This document shows, one piece after another, positions 17,307 to 26,511 of a DNA stretch of 64,000 nt; the first letter of the stretch is position 1, and each line of letters opens with the position of its first letter. The notes beneath the pieces were generated by a model that saw only the letters and a list, made by a program, of their open reading frames with translations, did not search any database and was not told where the DNA came from. Source of the DNA: a virus; the IMG/VR virus record IMGVR_UViG_3300042261_001653, positions 1 through 64,000 of that record, one strand, 5' to 3'. The position numbers and the translations under genes were made by a program.

Positions 17307-17513
17307 ATGGTTACTAGGGAAGAATATTTTGCGGCTTCGCCATTGCAGCAAAGGTTGTGGTTGCTGGAAGCTTTACGGACGTTGGAACAGATATATAAAG
17401 GTGAGCATCCTTTAACGGGTACACGACAAGCTGGTCGAATAGCTTATATACGAAATCAGATGACTCAATTTGTGTTGAACGTAGCTGAATGGACTGAAAA
17501 TGAATTGGCTTGA
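17307..17513 (+). CDS. Small hypothetical protein (68 aa)
   Basis: The start is set at ATG 17307 (MVTREEYFAASPLQQRLWLL), 4 bp after the endonuclease stop. It is helical and Arg/Gln-rich and overlaps the following HNH gene by 14 bp. Function unknown. Confidence 0.5.
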   Translation: MVTREEYFAASPLQQRLWLLEALRTLEQIYKGEHPLTGTRQAGRIAYIRNQMTQFVLNVAEWTENELA

Positions 17514-18234
17514 AAAGATTAACGCCGATTTAAAGAAGGCGAATCGACAAGAATATAATCGAAAATGGCGGGAAGAGCACAAAGACCATATTAGGCGCAC
17601 TTGGGCGGTTTACAAAGAAAAGCACAAAGAGAGGCTCAAACAACAGCGCAGAGCTAAAAATGAAGCTAGGGCTATCGCTGAAGGGCGGGTCTTCAAAACC
17701 AAAGAACAAGGCCAAGCGAATAAAAAAAGAAAACTAGAGCAAAAAGCAGAACGCGCCAGATTGAAAGCGTTAGAAACACCAGAAATAAAACTCGCACGTA
17801 GGTTGCAGCAACTTAAAGATTACAGAGAACGAAACAAAGAACGCATAAAATTACGCGAAAAGCAAAGCCGGCAACGCAGGCGGGAAAAACTTAAAAACGA
17901 TCCAGCGTTTAAATTAAATCATGGCATTTCTAATGGCATACTAAAGGCGTTAAAAAGAAGTAAAAATAGGTATCATTGGGAAAAATTAGTACCATATACT
18001 TTAGACCAATTAAAAGTGCATTTAGAAAACCAATTTGTGGAAGGTATGACGTGGGAAAATCATGGTAAGATTTGGCATATCGACCATATCAAACCTAGAT
18101 GCTCTTTTAATTTTTCTTCGCCGCAAGATGAAGAATTTCAAAAATGCTGGGCTTTAGATAACCTACGCCCTCTTTGGGCCGTAGATAATCTTAAAAAAGC
18201 CATTGAAGATAGAAAACTTAAAGTAAAAAAATAA
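17500..18234 (+). CDS. HNH endonuclease
   Basis: This 244-residue protein has a very basic, probably coiled-coil N-terminal half (many Lys, Arg and Glu) for DNA contact. The C-terminal HNH domain reads WHIDHIKPRCSF, then CWALDNLRPLWAVDNLKKA, the usual H-N-H arrangement. It is a second mobile gene inserted between the two beta-prime coding parts. No zinc-binding Cys pairs are seen. Confidence 0.85.
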   Translation: MNWLEKINADLKKANRQEYNRKWREEHKDHIRRTWAVYKEKHKERLKQQRRAKNEARAIAEGRVFKTKEQGQANKKRKLEQKAERARLKALETPEIKLARRLQQLKDYRERNKERIKLREKQSRQRRREKLKNDPAFKLNHGISNGILKALKRSKNRYHWEKLVPYTLDQLKVHLENQFVEGMTWENHGKIWHIDHIKPRCSFNFSSPQDEEFQKCWALDNLRPLWAVDNLKKAIEDRKLKVKK

Positions 18235-18236
18235 TC

Positions 18237-18878
18237 ATGAATAAGATCGGTTCCATTTTAGAAGATATCGACCAACTTGTTAAACAGGCTTTCATACCTG
18301 CTTCGTCTGGCAGCCAAGGTGGAGGTCAGCTAGGCCAAGCACCACAAGGAGGATCGGATCCGCAACTCCAACAGCTATTACAGCAATTGCCACCTGAAAT
18401 CGCGCAACAGATATCTAGCCTTCCAGCCAACCAACAAATGCAAGCGTTACAGCTGATGATGGCTGGCGCTGCACCAGCCCAAGCGCAACAAGATCCAAGC
18501 CAGGGTGGCACACAAGCTCCACAAGATCCCAATAAGCAGCAAGGACCACTAGAAAGTAAAGGTGAAGTTATTGGGAATCCTCCAACTGATCTAAATGAAT
18601 CTACAATTAGTATTCGTATTCGTGATTTACTTGATCTCGTATCCGGTGGTTCGGCAACGAAGTCTACGTTAAAAGTACAAGAACATGTAGATAAGAATAA
18701 CATCCGGCAGCAACAACTACAGGCTAAGCTTAAGCAGGACCAAGAGAAAATGAAAGCTAAGCAGGAAGCGGAAAAAGCTCAAGCAACCATGGCCAGCCAA
18801 GGAGGCATGATGGGGCCTGGAGGTATTTATGGTCAGGACCCAAGCCAAGGTAATGCACAACCTCAGCAAATGCTCTAA
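18237..18878 (+). CDS. Gln-rich low-complexity protein, putative virion component
   Basis: This 213-residue protein begins MNKIGSILEDIDQLVKQAF and is then dominated by Gln, Pro, Gly and Ala. A more ordered piece lies near STISIRIRDLLDLVSGGSATK, followed by a charged helix (QQQLQAKLKQDQEKMKAKQE). Such composition is common in phage scaffold-like or internal proteins. It lies 2 bp after the HNH gene and between the two beta-prime halves. No specific function can be given. Confidence 0.6.
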   Translation: MNKIGSILEDIDQLVKQAFIPASSGSQGGGQLGQAPQGGSDPQLQQLLQQLPPEIAQQISSLPANQQMQALQLMMAGAAPAQAQQDPSQGGTQAPQDPNKQQGPLESKGEVIGNPPTDLNESTISIRIRDLLDLVSGGSATKSTLKVQEHVDKNNIRQQQLQAKLKQDQEKMKAKQEAEKAQATMASQGGMMGPGGIYGQDPSQGNAQPQQML

Positions 18879-18889
18879 ACAAACTAAAT

Positions 18890-19222
18890 ATGGATTTTAA
18901 CGTGCTTAAATCGTTTCTGGAAAAAGCGGCTGCGGCTACCCCAGAATTACAAGATACTGTCGGTCAACTTCAGTCTATGCTGGCTGGACAAAACAAAAAT
19001 CAGCCTACGCCTGAAGGTAAGTCCGTATTGAACCCGGAATTGAAAAAGAAAAAAGAAATTGAAGACATATTTCTTGGAAGCACGTTAAAAGATCTAGATA
19101 AGAAAGAGCAAACGTTATTTGGTCGCCGCCCCAAGATCAAAACTTCCATGCTGCAGATCATTTGCAAAAAGGCTGCAGATAAAGAATCATTGTTACGCAT
19201 TCTATGCAAAAAACTACGGTAG
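18890..19222 (+). CDS. Small basic protein overlapping the beta-prime C-terminal gene
   Basis: This 110-residue protein starts MDFNVLKSFLEKAAAATPEL and ends in a basic helical tail (ADKESLLRILCKKLR). Its last 19 bp overlap the start of the next polymerase gene in another frame, so translation is likely coupled. It may assist or simply accompany the polymerase; no domain is recognised. Confidence 0.55.
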   Translation: MDFNVLKSFLEKAAAATPELQDTVGQLQSMLAGQNKNQPTPEGKSVLNPELKKKKEIEDIFLGSTLKDLDKKEQTLFGRRPKIKTSMLQIICKKAADKESLLRILCKKLR

Positions 19223-21102
19223 GTAAAATACTTCTTAAGTCTCACCTACCCGCCGACCTGCATCCACTCATTGATGAACTGGAGTTGGATAAAAGCGGCA
19301 CAGGTAAATTGCTATCTGCGCTTTACGAGAAGCATCCCAATGACTATGCGACGATTCTATCTAAGTTGCATTTGTTAGGCTTCGATACTTCCGCTAGATT
19401 AGGTTCAACAGTATCCATCGCAGATTTACATTCACCAATCGACAAAGAAAAAGAATTTGCAGCACTTGAAAAAGAGTTGCAAACGGCCGAAAAGCTAGAA
19501 GGTAAGGCCAACCAGGATCGAGAAAAATTAAAGATATTTGGTCAGTTCAACGATCGCATAAATAAAGCCTTGGTTGACGTTGGTGTAGCTAAAGATCAAA
19601 CGCTGTCTAAGATTGTAAAAGCTGGCGCCCGAGGATCACCGACTCAATTAAGGCAGACTATTTTCGCTCCGGTATTGGTAGCGGATCAACAAGGCCACCC
19701 AATTCTAGATAAGCCGATTAAAGCCAGTTATGCTGAAGGCTTAAGTTTACCTGAATATTTACTGTCAGCTTTTTCTGGGCGTGCCGGTTGGGTAGGAACT
19801 AAACTATCCATTGCTGATTCAGGTTTCCTGTCCAAGCAGTTAGCTAGAGGTATCATGCAGCTGCAAGTGGAGGAAACAGATTGCAACACACCTAATGGAA
19901 TTTCAATTAGTGTAGACGATAAAGAATATATAGGTACATTTTTAGCTAAGCCCGCAGGTTCATATAATCGCAACAACGAAGTGACGGCTAAAGTATTGGC
20001 GGATCTACGAAATAAAGGCGTATCTTTTATTGTAGTCCGCAGTCCGATTACTTGCACAGCCAGCAGACATTATCACACAGGGGCTGTTTGTGCCATGTGT
20101 TGTGGTAAGCGTGAAAAAGGATTACCTAAGATTGGTGACTATGTAGGGCTTACTGCAGCCACTGGAATTAGCGAAGGGTTGTCGCAGGGTAGCTTAAGTT
20201 CAAAGCATTCAGCGGGCTCCGTAGCAACCGCAAATGTGGCTTCTGGTTATGACCTAGCTAAACAGTTGCTTGAAATACCTGAAACATTTAAAGGTAAAGC
20301 TGCAACAGCTGCGCATGAAGGTGCAGTAAAAAATATACATACCAATCCTCAAGGTGGTTCAACTATAACCGTAGCCCAGACTGACGGTAAACAAGCTGAT
20401 TATTATGTGCCTACTGGTTTGGCTGCTAAGGTTAAAGTTGGTGACCAAGTTGAAGCTGGAGACGTCATGTCGGAAGGTATTCCCAATCCTTACGAAATAG
20501 TAAAGTATAAAGGAATAGGTGAAGGTCGCAAACATCTAGCCAATGCTCTGCGTGAAGCTGCTGAATCAGGTGGTATATCTGGCGTAAGTAAAAAGAATTA
20601 CGACATTGCTGCTAGAGGCTTATTAGACCACGTATTAATTACTCACCCAGAGGGTTTAGGCGACCATGTTCCAAACTCAATAGTTTCTTATCAAGCTATT
20701 GAAAAAAATTATACGCCTAGGGAAACAGCTAGGAAAACCTTAGTAGACGCAGCCGTAGGTATGTATCTGGAAGAACCAGTACTGCATTTAACCATTGGCA
20801 CCAAAATTACTCGTAAACTAGCCGACTTCTTAAAGAGCCACGGAGTACAATCCGTCATTGCTCATCCGCAGTCACCTGGGTTTGAACCTGAAATGATTAG
20901 GTTAGGCGCATTGCCTGAACACGTTGATGATTGGATGACTGGCTTATATAGTACACATTTGGAACGTAAATTGATGCATGCCGTAAATAATGGAATGACT
21001 TCAGACGTAGAAGGTTATCATCCAGTACCTAGAATTGCTTTTGGGTCTATTGGTGCCAAACGCGCAGAGGAGATAGATCAAGCCCCTTCTTATACGCTCT
21101 AA
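19204..21102 (+). CDS. RNA polymerase beta-prime C-terminal part
   Basis: This 632-residue protein picks up beta-prime where the fusion chain stops: TTVGKILLKSHLP matches the conserved TTVGR.LLNE.LP region. VKAGARGSPTQLRQ is the start of the bridge helix. EGLSLPEYLLSAFSGRAGWV with KLSIADSGFLSKQLARG is the trigger-loop region. ITCTASRHYHTGAVCAMCCG is a Cys cluster, and GISEGLSQGSLSSKHSAG matches GEPGTQLTMRTFHTGG. So bridge helix and trigger loop are in this chain while the metal-binding Asp triad is in the 13344 chain. The two must assemble to form one active site. Confidence 0.92.
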   Translation: MQKTTVGKILLKSHLPADLHPLIDELELDKSGTGKLLSALYEKHPNDYATILSKLHLLGFDTSARLGSTVSIADLHSPIDKEKEFAALEKELQTAEKLEGKANQDREKLKIFGQFNDRINKALVDVGVAKDQTLSKIVKAGARGSPTQLRQTIFAPVLVADQQGHPILDKPIKASYAEGLSLPEYLLSAFSGRAGWVGTKLSIADSGFLSKQLARGIMQLQVEETDCNTPNGISISVDDKEYIGTFLAKPAGSYNRNNEVTAKVLADLRNKGVSFIVVRSPITCTASRHYHTGAVCAMCCGKREKGLPKIGDYVGLTAATGISEGLSQGSLSSKHSAGSVATANVASGYDLAKQLLEIPETFKGKAATAAHEGAVKNIHTNPQGGSTITVAQTDGKQADYYVPTGLAAKVKVGDQVEAGDVMSEGIPNPYEIVKYKGIGEGRKHLANALREAAESGGISGVSKKNYDIAARGLLDHVLITHPEGLGDHVPNSIVSYQAIEKNYTPRETARKTLVDAAVGMYLEEPVLHLTIGTKITRKLADFLKSHGVQSVIAHPQSPGFEPEMIRLGALPEHVDDWMTGLYSTHLERKLMHAVNNGMTSDVEGYHPVPRIAFGSIGAKRAEEIDQAPSYTL

Positions 21103-21172
21103 TTATCTTTTCAAATTAAATAAGACCTAGCAAATCAGCCCTTTATATTGTAAGATTATTTAAGAAGTATTT

Positions 21173-23374
21173 ATGAACGACACCATTAAGACTGCCGCTG
21201 CCGATCAAGAGTTTGAGTCAGCATTTTTCCAATTAGCTTACGACAAACTGCAATCAAAACTTTTCAATCTTCTACCTTATCTCGTTGGATTTGAGACAGT
21301 TACAAAGTCAGACGACAACGCTAAAGCCGTAGGTGTCTTCGGCTTTAAGAGTCAGAATGACCAAGTATTGTTGGTGCCTGTATTCTTCATTAACGGTAAA
21401 GTAAAAGAACCTGAGTTGTTGTATTCTAAAAACAATAACCAGTATTACCCGCTGAATGAAGATTTTGCCAACATGTTTTTGCAGGACGACGTTACCGGTT
21501 TAGGTCGCGTGTCAAATGAGAAAAGGCAGGCGCTAGAGCAAAGCTTAGGTGGCGTAGACTATCGCGATTTAGTATTTCCTCCTCGTACCGGCCGTATCTC
21601 TTATGCTTCGGTTATCGATTACATTAAAGAGGAAGACAATAACGTAAAGCAAGCGGCTTGGGATTGCATGGCTGAAAATCCTGACTTTCTTGAATCGATG
21701 CTTAGGTTTTATTCTGAAGGAGAAATTGCTTCCGCTTTAGTACCTAAGGTGGCTGCTGAGAAAGTAGCCAAGGTTACTGTGGTTAGTCCTAAGGATGGCA
21801 ATAAGATTCCAGCGGAAAAGAAATTGGAAGTAGCTAAAAAAGGCTACGGCATTGTTGACAATCGGCTGGACGTTGAAAAGAGTAAATGGGGACCGTTCCA
21901 ATATCCTACTAAGTTTGCCAGTCCTTCAGAATCAGGTTTCTATTCGTATTTAACTCATTGTGGTACTCTACGCTATGGGTTGATTTTATTGAAGCCGTTT
22001 AAGTTAACTTCTCAGCTAGGTACGGAAGATGCCTATGTGATTGACTTATCGGCGGACAACCTAGGCTATACATATCAGACTCCAGCTAATTCAATTTTTA
22101 TTCGTGAGCAAGTTAAAGTCGAGGATTTCTCTCAGATATATAAGATGATGCAGGATCCGGCAGAAGGAAATCCCGATTTCAATAAGAAATACATCTTGAT
22201 TAACGAAAAGCTTAAATGTTCTGAAGCCTTTACCATTATTCAGAATTTTAAAGATCAGCACGGCTTACGGCGATTAGTGGTGCGCCGTGAGCATGATCTT
22301 TGCAACTACAGTGACTATCACGACGACAAGAATAACCAAGATCTAAAAACCTCCAAGCCTTGCGTTACTCGGTTTTATAAAGAGCCTAGCTATGATACGG
22401 TTACTGTTGTATTTACCAAGCTAGAAGGTGAAAGCGCAGATTTCAAAGGGCCGATCGTTTATCTACCTAAAGGATTCAAGTTACTACAGGTAAGCACAAA
22501 TATTTGGGTTGATGAAAAAATCAATTGGTCCGAAGATAGTGAAGAGACCCGGGAAAAGAAACGGCAAAAAGCCGAAGAACGCGAAGCTAAATTAAAAGAA
22601 GGTAAGCCTGGTGGCTTGTATTGCTTAACGGCGTCATTACGGGAACAACATATTTTCCCGATGTCTGTACGTACCAACGGTAGCGAATTCTTTGCCAAGA
22701 TTAAGGACGTTACCAAGAAATACGACAATGCACTGGCAGCTAAAATTGGTATGGTTATAGATTTCGGCCTGGATGAAAAGGTCGGCGAAGAATTAATTGA
22801 TTCAGTTAAAATAGACCAGACTTTGAATGGAGAATTGAAGCTGGCATATACGGGTGATTATTATCCCCAGATGGTTGAGGAAGCCGGCCAAGCAGGTGAA
22901 TTAGGTATTCCTACTACTTATGGTATTCCACATTTTAACGTAGCCCCAACCAGCGGCAATACTTATACTGGTGATCCTACTCGCCGTAACATGGCGGCTA
23001 AAGATGAAGCCGGTAGCCAAGGTGGGCCTGGGAGCGCTATTCAGCAAGCTATAGGTATGGCTCAAGCCGGACAAAAGCAAATCTTCGATACCCAGTCCAT
23101 CGCTGCGTTAGCTAAGTATATCAATCCTAGCGATAAGGTTATTTCTTATATTCCAGATTTCGTAGGTACGGTAGATAAATTAGGGCGTATCTTATTTATG
23201 GTTCATTGGGACATTGATAAGTTTCAAAAGATGTACGGCTACGATGAACTACCAGAGTTAATTGAACTCGTTAAAAACGTATTTAAGAACTTAGGTGATT
23301 TAATTATTTTCTTGAAACGTAAGTTCCCAGATATCAGTATCAATAGTAACGAGAGCATGCCGGACAAACTGTAA
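21173..23374 (+). CDS. Large putative virion protein (733 aa)
   Basis: The protein begins MNDTIKTAAADQEFESAFFQ, has mixed alpha/beta composition, a charged helix around residues 455-475 (EETREKKRQKAEEREAK) and a Gly-rich linker near DEAGSQGGPGSAIQQAIG. No enzyme signature is seen. Its size, place at the head of a run of small co-directional genes and closeness to the polymerase genes suggest a structural or internal virion protein. The AT-rich 70-bp gap upstream has no clear promoter. Confidence 0.65.
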   Translation: MNDTIKTAAADQEFESAFFQLAYDKLQSKLFNLLPYLVGFETVTKSDDNAKAVGVFGFKSQNDQVLLVPVFFINGKVKEPELLYSKNNNQYYPLNEDFANMFLQDDVTGLGRVSNEKRQALEQSLGGVDYRDLVFPPRTGRISYASVIDYIKEEDNNVKQAAWDCMAENPDFLESMLRFYSEGEIASALVPKVAAEKVAKVTVVSPKDGNKIPAEKKLEVAKKGYGIVDNRLDVEKSKWGPFQYPTKFASPSESGFYSYLTHCGTLRYGLILLKPFKLTSQLGTEDAYVIDLSADNLGYTYQTPANSIFIREQVKVEDFSQIYKMMQDPAEGNPDFNKKYILINEKLKCSEAFTIIQNFKDQHGLRRLVVRREHDLCNYSDYHDDKNNQDLKTSKPCVTRFYKEPSYDTVTVVFTKLEGESADFKGPIVYLPKGFKLLQVSTNIWVDEKINWSEDSEETREKKRQKAEEREAKLKEGKPGGLYCLTASLREQHIFPMSVRTNGSEFFAKIKDVTKKYDNALAAKIGMVIDFGLDEKVGEELIDSVKIDQTLNGELKLAYTGDYYPQMVEEAGQAGELGIPTTYGIPHFNVAPTSGNTYTGDPTRRNMAAKDEAGSQGGPGSAIQQAIGMAQAGQKQIFDTQSIAALAKYINPSDKVISYIPDFVGTVDKLGRILFMVHWDIDKFQKMYGYDELPELIELVKNVFKNLGDLIIFLKRKFPDISINSNESMPDKL

Positions 23375-23375
23375 T

Positions 23376-24149
23376 ATGGCTTTATATTTGGACGAGCTGC
23401 AAGCAGGGATAGACGGGTTTACCAAGCAGGCTGATATATTTTCAGCTGGTAATGTGAATCTATTCCCAATGATCACTTCGCAGCAAAAATGGCGTTACGC
23501 TAAAGATGGCGATAAGCTGCATTTACATGATGGCCAACGGGTGTATTCGTTTACTGCGCCTGAGCCTTCAACTGAATTAGACTTTGAGCTGCATCGCCAT
23601 GGAGACGCTACGGATGAAGTATTTGAATCAGCGACTACTAAAGGAACAGCCCAAGTACATCGTGCGGATCCGGGTTCAATTTATTTAACTTTGCACGAAG
23701 GTAAGGAAAATCCGACTTACACGTTAAAACATGTATTCGGAACTCAATGGCGTGGAATACCTAAAAAAAAGAAAGCAGTCAAGCTGGCTGATATTAATCC
23801 ATCGGTAGTAGCTGAAGGCTTTGTTTCTGCCCTTACTAAAAAAGCAATCGACTTACCCGGTATATTGAATCGCGTCTTTCATGCTGGTATGCGGCCCGGC
23901 ACGTCACAGTCGGTATTAATGAATGGCTTACTAGGCGCAGGCGCTGGTGGGCTATACCATGGATTAAGACAGTCTATTTATAACACACCAGAAGAAAATG
24001 CCGAAGAGAATGATGATCCTCGCACACTGTTGCGTAGGGTATTATTACCTGGTGTTGGTTTAGCTGGTTTAGGCGCATTACAGCAAAATATGTTTCCAAA
24101 CTATTATAAGGCTTTGGAAAAGGGTCAAAAGCTAGATCCATTTAATTGA
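23376..24149 (+). CDS. Putative virion protein (257 aa)
   Basis: It starts 2 bp after the previous stop. The N-terminus has LQAGIDGFTKQADIFS, close to the F..GF.K.A motif seen in neighbours. Residues 40-140 look beta-rich, and a Gly/Ala-rich hydrophobic segment (LLGAGAGGLYHGL, then LLPGVGLAGLGAL) occurs near the C-terminus. A role in the virion interior or tail is inferred. Confidence 0.6.
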   Translation: MALYLDELQAGIDGFTKQADIFSAGNVNLFPMITSQQKWRYAKDGDKLHLHDGQRVYSFTAPEPSTELDFELHRHGDATDEVFESATTKGTAQVHRADPGSIYLTLHEGKENPTYTLKHVFGTQWRGIPKKKKAVKLADINPSVVAEGFVSALTKKAIDLPGILNRVFHAGMRPGTSQSVLMNGLLGAGAGGLYHGLRQSIYNTPEENAEENDDPRTLLRRVLLPGVGLAGLGALQQNMFPNYYKALEKGQKLDPFN

Positions 24150-24153
24150 AGTT

Positions 24154-24474
24154 ATGTCGGATTTGGTAAGCAAACAACCCAATACCCAGATAAACCTAAA
24201 TGACTTATCTGCGGCAATTAGAACTGATCCATTACTACAACCACCTCAGAAACAGAAGATTCTGGATTTTATCCGTATTCCTAACTTCGTTGACCTTCTG
24301 AAAGGTGGGGCTTTTGGGGCTGGCTTAGCTTATGCAATTTCTAAATTTTTAGGCTTAAGTAAGAAGGCTCAACTATTATTAGCGACGGCGGGTTTAGGTA
24401 TAGGCAACGCTTTACTAACTGCGCATGATCGAGTTTTTAAATATAACGCTGAACAAAAAACATACGAAGTATGA
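24154..24474 (+). CDS. Small putative membrane-active protein (106 aa)
   Basis: A hydrophobic region around residues 50-90 (GAFGAGLAYAISKFLG, then LLLATAGLGIGNALL) follows a polar N-terminus. It overlaps the next gene by 4 bp. Likely part of the same virion operon. No family recognised. Confidence 0.55.
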   Translation: MSDLVSKQPNTQINLNDLSAAIRTDPLLQPPQKQKILDFIRIPNFVDLLKGGAFGAGLAYAISKFLGLSKKAQLLLATAGLGIGNALLTAHDRVFKYNAEQKTYEV

Positions 24475-24830
24475 CGAAGGACGATATTAAATTAGCGATT
24501 GGTACTTTGCTTAATAAAGAAGGCAAATCACTGGAAGATTTAGAATTGGCGTTGAGCAAACAGGCACAGGAAAAAAGCGCAGCTAGTGCTGCTGATATAT
24601 TAACCAAGCTGTTAGGTTTTGGTGGTAATGCTTTAATGTCCTTGATTAAATGGCCTATGGCTGCCGGTGCCTTTGCTTCCATTCCTGCTGCTTATAGTGG
24701 GTATAAAATGTACGCAGCTAATCAGAATAGCGATAAAAAGATACTGGAAGCTATGGAAGAAAAGCGTAAGATCGAGGAAGCTAAAGCCGAAATCGATTCT
24801 CGTAAATTACAACAGAACTATGTTCAATAG
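24471..24830 (+). CDS. Small protein with hydrophobic core and charged tail (119 aa)
   Basis: The ATG overlaps the previous stop (ATGA). The middle (LLGFGGNALMSLIKWPMAAGAF) is hydrophobic and glycine-rich, and the tail is a charged helix (KKILEAMEEKRKIEEAKAEI). It overlaps the next gene by 11 bp. Function unknown. Confidence 0.55.
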   Translation: MTKDDIKLAIGTLLNKEGKSLEDLELALSKQAQEKSAASAADILTKLLGFGGNALMSLIKWPMAAGAFASIPAAYSGYKMYAANQNSDKKILEAMEEKRKIEEAKAEIDSRKLQQNYVQ

Positions 24831-25176
24831 CGAATTTTCAGTATCTGATGTTTCTAGTCATAGCGTCCCTGATCCGGCCGGTGATTTGGAAGCAAAGCTA
24901 TTTGGTCGTAAAACAGTTAAAGACACTATCGACCAATTTGAGCGCGAGATTGGGATTGCTCCCATGCGCAAAAAAGTTAACAGCAGAATTAAATCTTGCG
25001 TGTTAGCTCCAGCCAACAACGAAGATAACGAACTGCTGGAAACAATTTTAAATAATCGCGAAAAGTATACGATTATTGGTTCCGATAAAACATGGACTGC
25101 TCATGGAGATTATCGGTTGTTTTTAATATACGAAGAAGTGCTTGATAAAAAAGAAGAGGTAAAAAATGGCCGTTAA
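24820..25176 (+). CDS. Small hypothetical protein (118 aa)
   Basis: The start is set at ATG 24820 (MFNSEFSVSDVSSHSVPDP). An upstream in-frame extension to 24667 lies inside the previous gene and is not likely used. It is a polar, mixed-fold protein and overlaps the following gene by 11 bp. Tight overlaps on both sides support it as a real operon member. Confidence 0.55.
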   Translation: MFNSEFSVSDVSSHSVPDPAGDLEAKLFGRKTVKDTIDQFEREIGIAPMRKKVNSRIKSCVLAPANNEDNELLETILNNREKYTIIGSDKTWTAHGDYRLFLIYEEVLDKKEEVKNGR

Positions 25177-25996
25177 TAAAATTGCAAATCCTACATTTAA
25201 AGAAAGTAATCCACAGCTAGCGTCATTGCTTCAGTACCTGTTGTTGGGTGCTGGTGCATTTGGTGGCTTACGGTTAGGGTCGGATATTCATAACGCCCAG
25301 ATGTACGGTAATGAAAAGGCTAAGGATAAAAGCACCTTGGTTATTGATTTACCTGAAAATCGTAATCCTTATTTTAATCAGCAAAAGCAAGCAATTGAAA
25401 AAGCTGCACTTTCGTTCGATATTTTAAAAAGGCTGTTAGCCGATTACGCTATGCCGGTTGCGGCAACTGGTGCTGGATTTGTAGGTACCAAAGCACTTTA
25501 TGACGCTTATCAAAAGCATAAGCTAAAGAAAGAAATCGATACGGCCAAGGCGGACTATATGAACAGCCTAGCTAATTTTAAACAAGCTTCTGAACATGTA
25601 CCTACGCCAAACGTAGATAGCTTTTGTGAAGCATTGGCGACTGAAATGCATAAGCAAGCAGGTTGGAAATTACCGGCGGCTTTAGCTGGTGGTGTAGCCG
25701 GAACTAAAGCTATTGAAGCGCTGCGCAGTAATCCTTCTAATCCAAATAGCGTGCCGCAATCAGTACTGGAGAAGCTTTATCAAAAAATAGATGAAGGGTT
25801 GAGCAAGCAACGGCCTGGTTTAAACTCTTTGCCAGGCAGTGGGCTGGCTAAGGATAGTTTTAATATTGGTTTTGGTGGCGCCGGTTTAATGGGATTATAC
25901 ATGCTGATTAAAGCCAACATGAAACGCAGGGAAAAAGAGCAGAAGCGTATTTTACCCAGTTCGGTTGCATTGGATTATCAACCTACTAACGTATGA
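25166..25996 (+). CDS. Putative virion protein with several hydrophobic segments (276 aa)
   Basis: Hydrophobic Gly-rich stretches occur near residues 20-40 (LLLGAGAFGGLRLG), 95-110 (PVAATGAGFVGTKALY) and 230-245 (GFGGAGLMGLYMLIK). Between them, VDSFCEALATEMHKQAGW resembles the N-terminal motif of neighbouring proteins. It overlaps the next ATG (ATGA). A role in the virion or in membrane penetration during DNA entry is only a suggestion. Confidence 0.6.
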   Translation: MAVNKIANPTFKESNPQLASLLQYLLLGAGAFGGLRLGSDIHNAQMYGNEKAKDKSTLVIDLPENRNPYFNQQKQAIEKAALSFDILKRLLADYAMPVAATGAGFVGTKALYDAYQKHKLKKEIDTAKADYMNSLANFKQASEHVPTPNVDSFCEALATEMHKQAGWKLPAALAGGVAGTKAIEALRSNPSNPNSVPQSVLEKLYQKIDEGLSKQRPGLNSLPGSGLAKDSFNIGFGGAGLMGLYMLIKANMKRREKEQKRILPSSVALDYQPTNV

Positions 25997-26511
25997 ACAA
26001 AGACGCATTCATTGACGGGTTTGTAAAAGCGGCAACACCTATTGGTTTTTGGGGTGGCCTTTATAATACTATGGCTACCCCATTTGAATGGGCTGGTAAA
26101 TACTTTTCAGGCACTAAACCATTATCTGCAACACATCCTAGCGTTCCTAAAGTTGAAGTAGCGCCGGTAAGGCTTCCAGGTGTGGGGGATTGGTGGAGAA
26201 ACAAAAGCAGCTTTTTTCCTGTAAATACAGAAGGTGAAAAAGAATGGGGTGGTTTAGGACATGCCGCAGGAATTATACAGCAACATCCTGTAGTAAAAGA
26301 CTTAGCTAAATCCTGGGGAGCTTTACCTAACCTAGCTAAATGGCTTATTCCTATGGGCGGTATGGCTTTACTTGGCGGTGCATTTCGTGGTGGTGGCGGG
26401 TCACCTAATATCACAGTAAATGTTCCTCCTGCTGGTGGTGGCAGTATTCCATCTCAAGCTATGTTTAGGACGCCTACAGCAGGTTCAGGGTTTTTCAATA
26501 CTACCCAGTAA
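25993..26511 (+). CDS. Small putative virion protein, MNKDAF..GF family (172 aa)
   Basis: It begins MNKDAFIDGFVKAATPIGFW, matching the starts at 10467 and 10216. It is rich in Gly and Pro, with a glycine-rich hydrophobic run (LIPMGGMALLGGAFRGGGGS) near residue 120. It shares one base with the start of the polymerase beta N-terminal gene. Function unknown. Confidence 0.6.
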   Translation: MNKDAFIDGFVKAATPIGFWGGLYNTMATPFEWAGKYFSGTKPLSATHPSVPKVEVAPVRLPGVGDWWRNKSSFFPVNTEGEKEWGGLGHAAGIIQQHPVVKDLAKSWGALPNLAKWLIPMGGMALLGGAFRGGGGSPNITVNVPPAGGGSIPSQAMFRTPTAGSGFFNTTQ

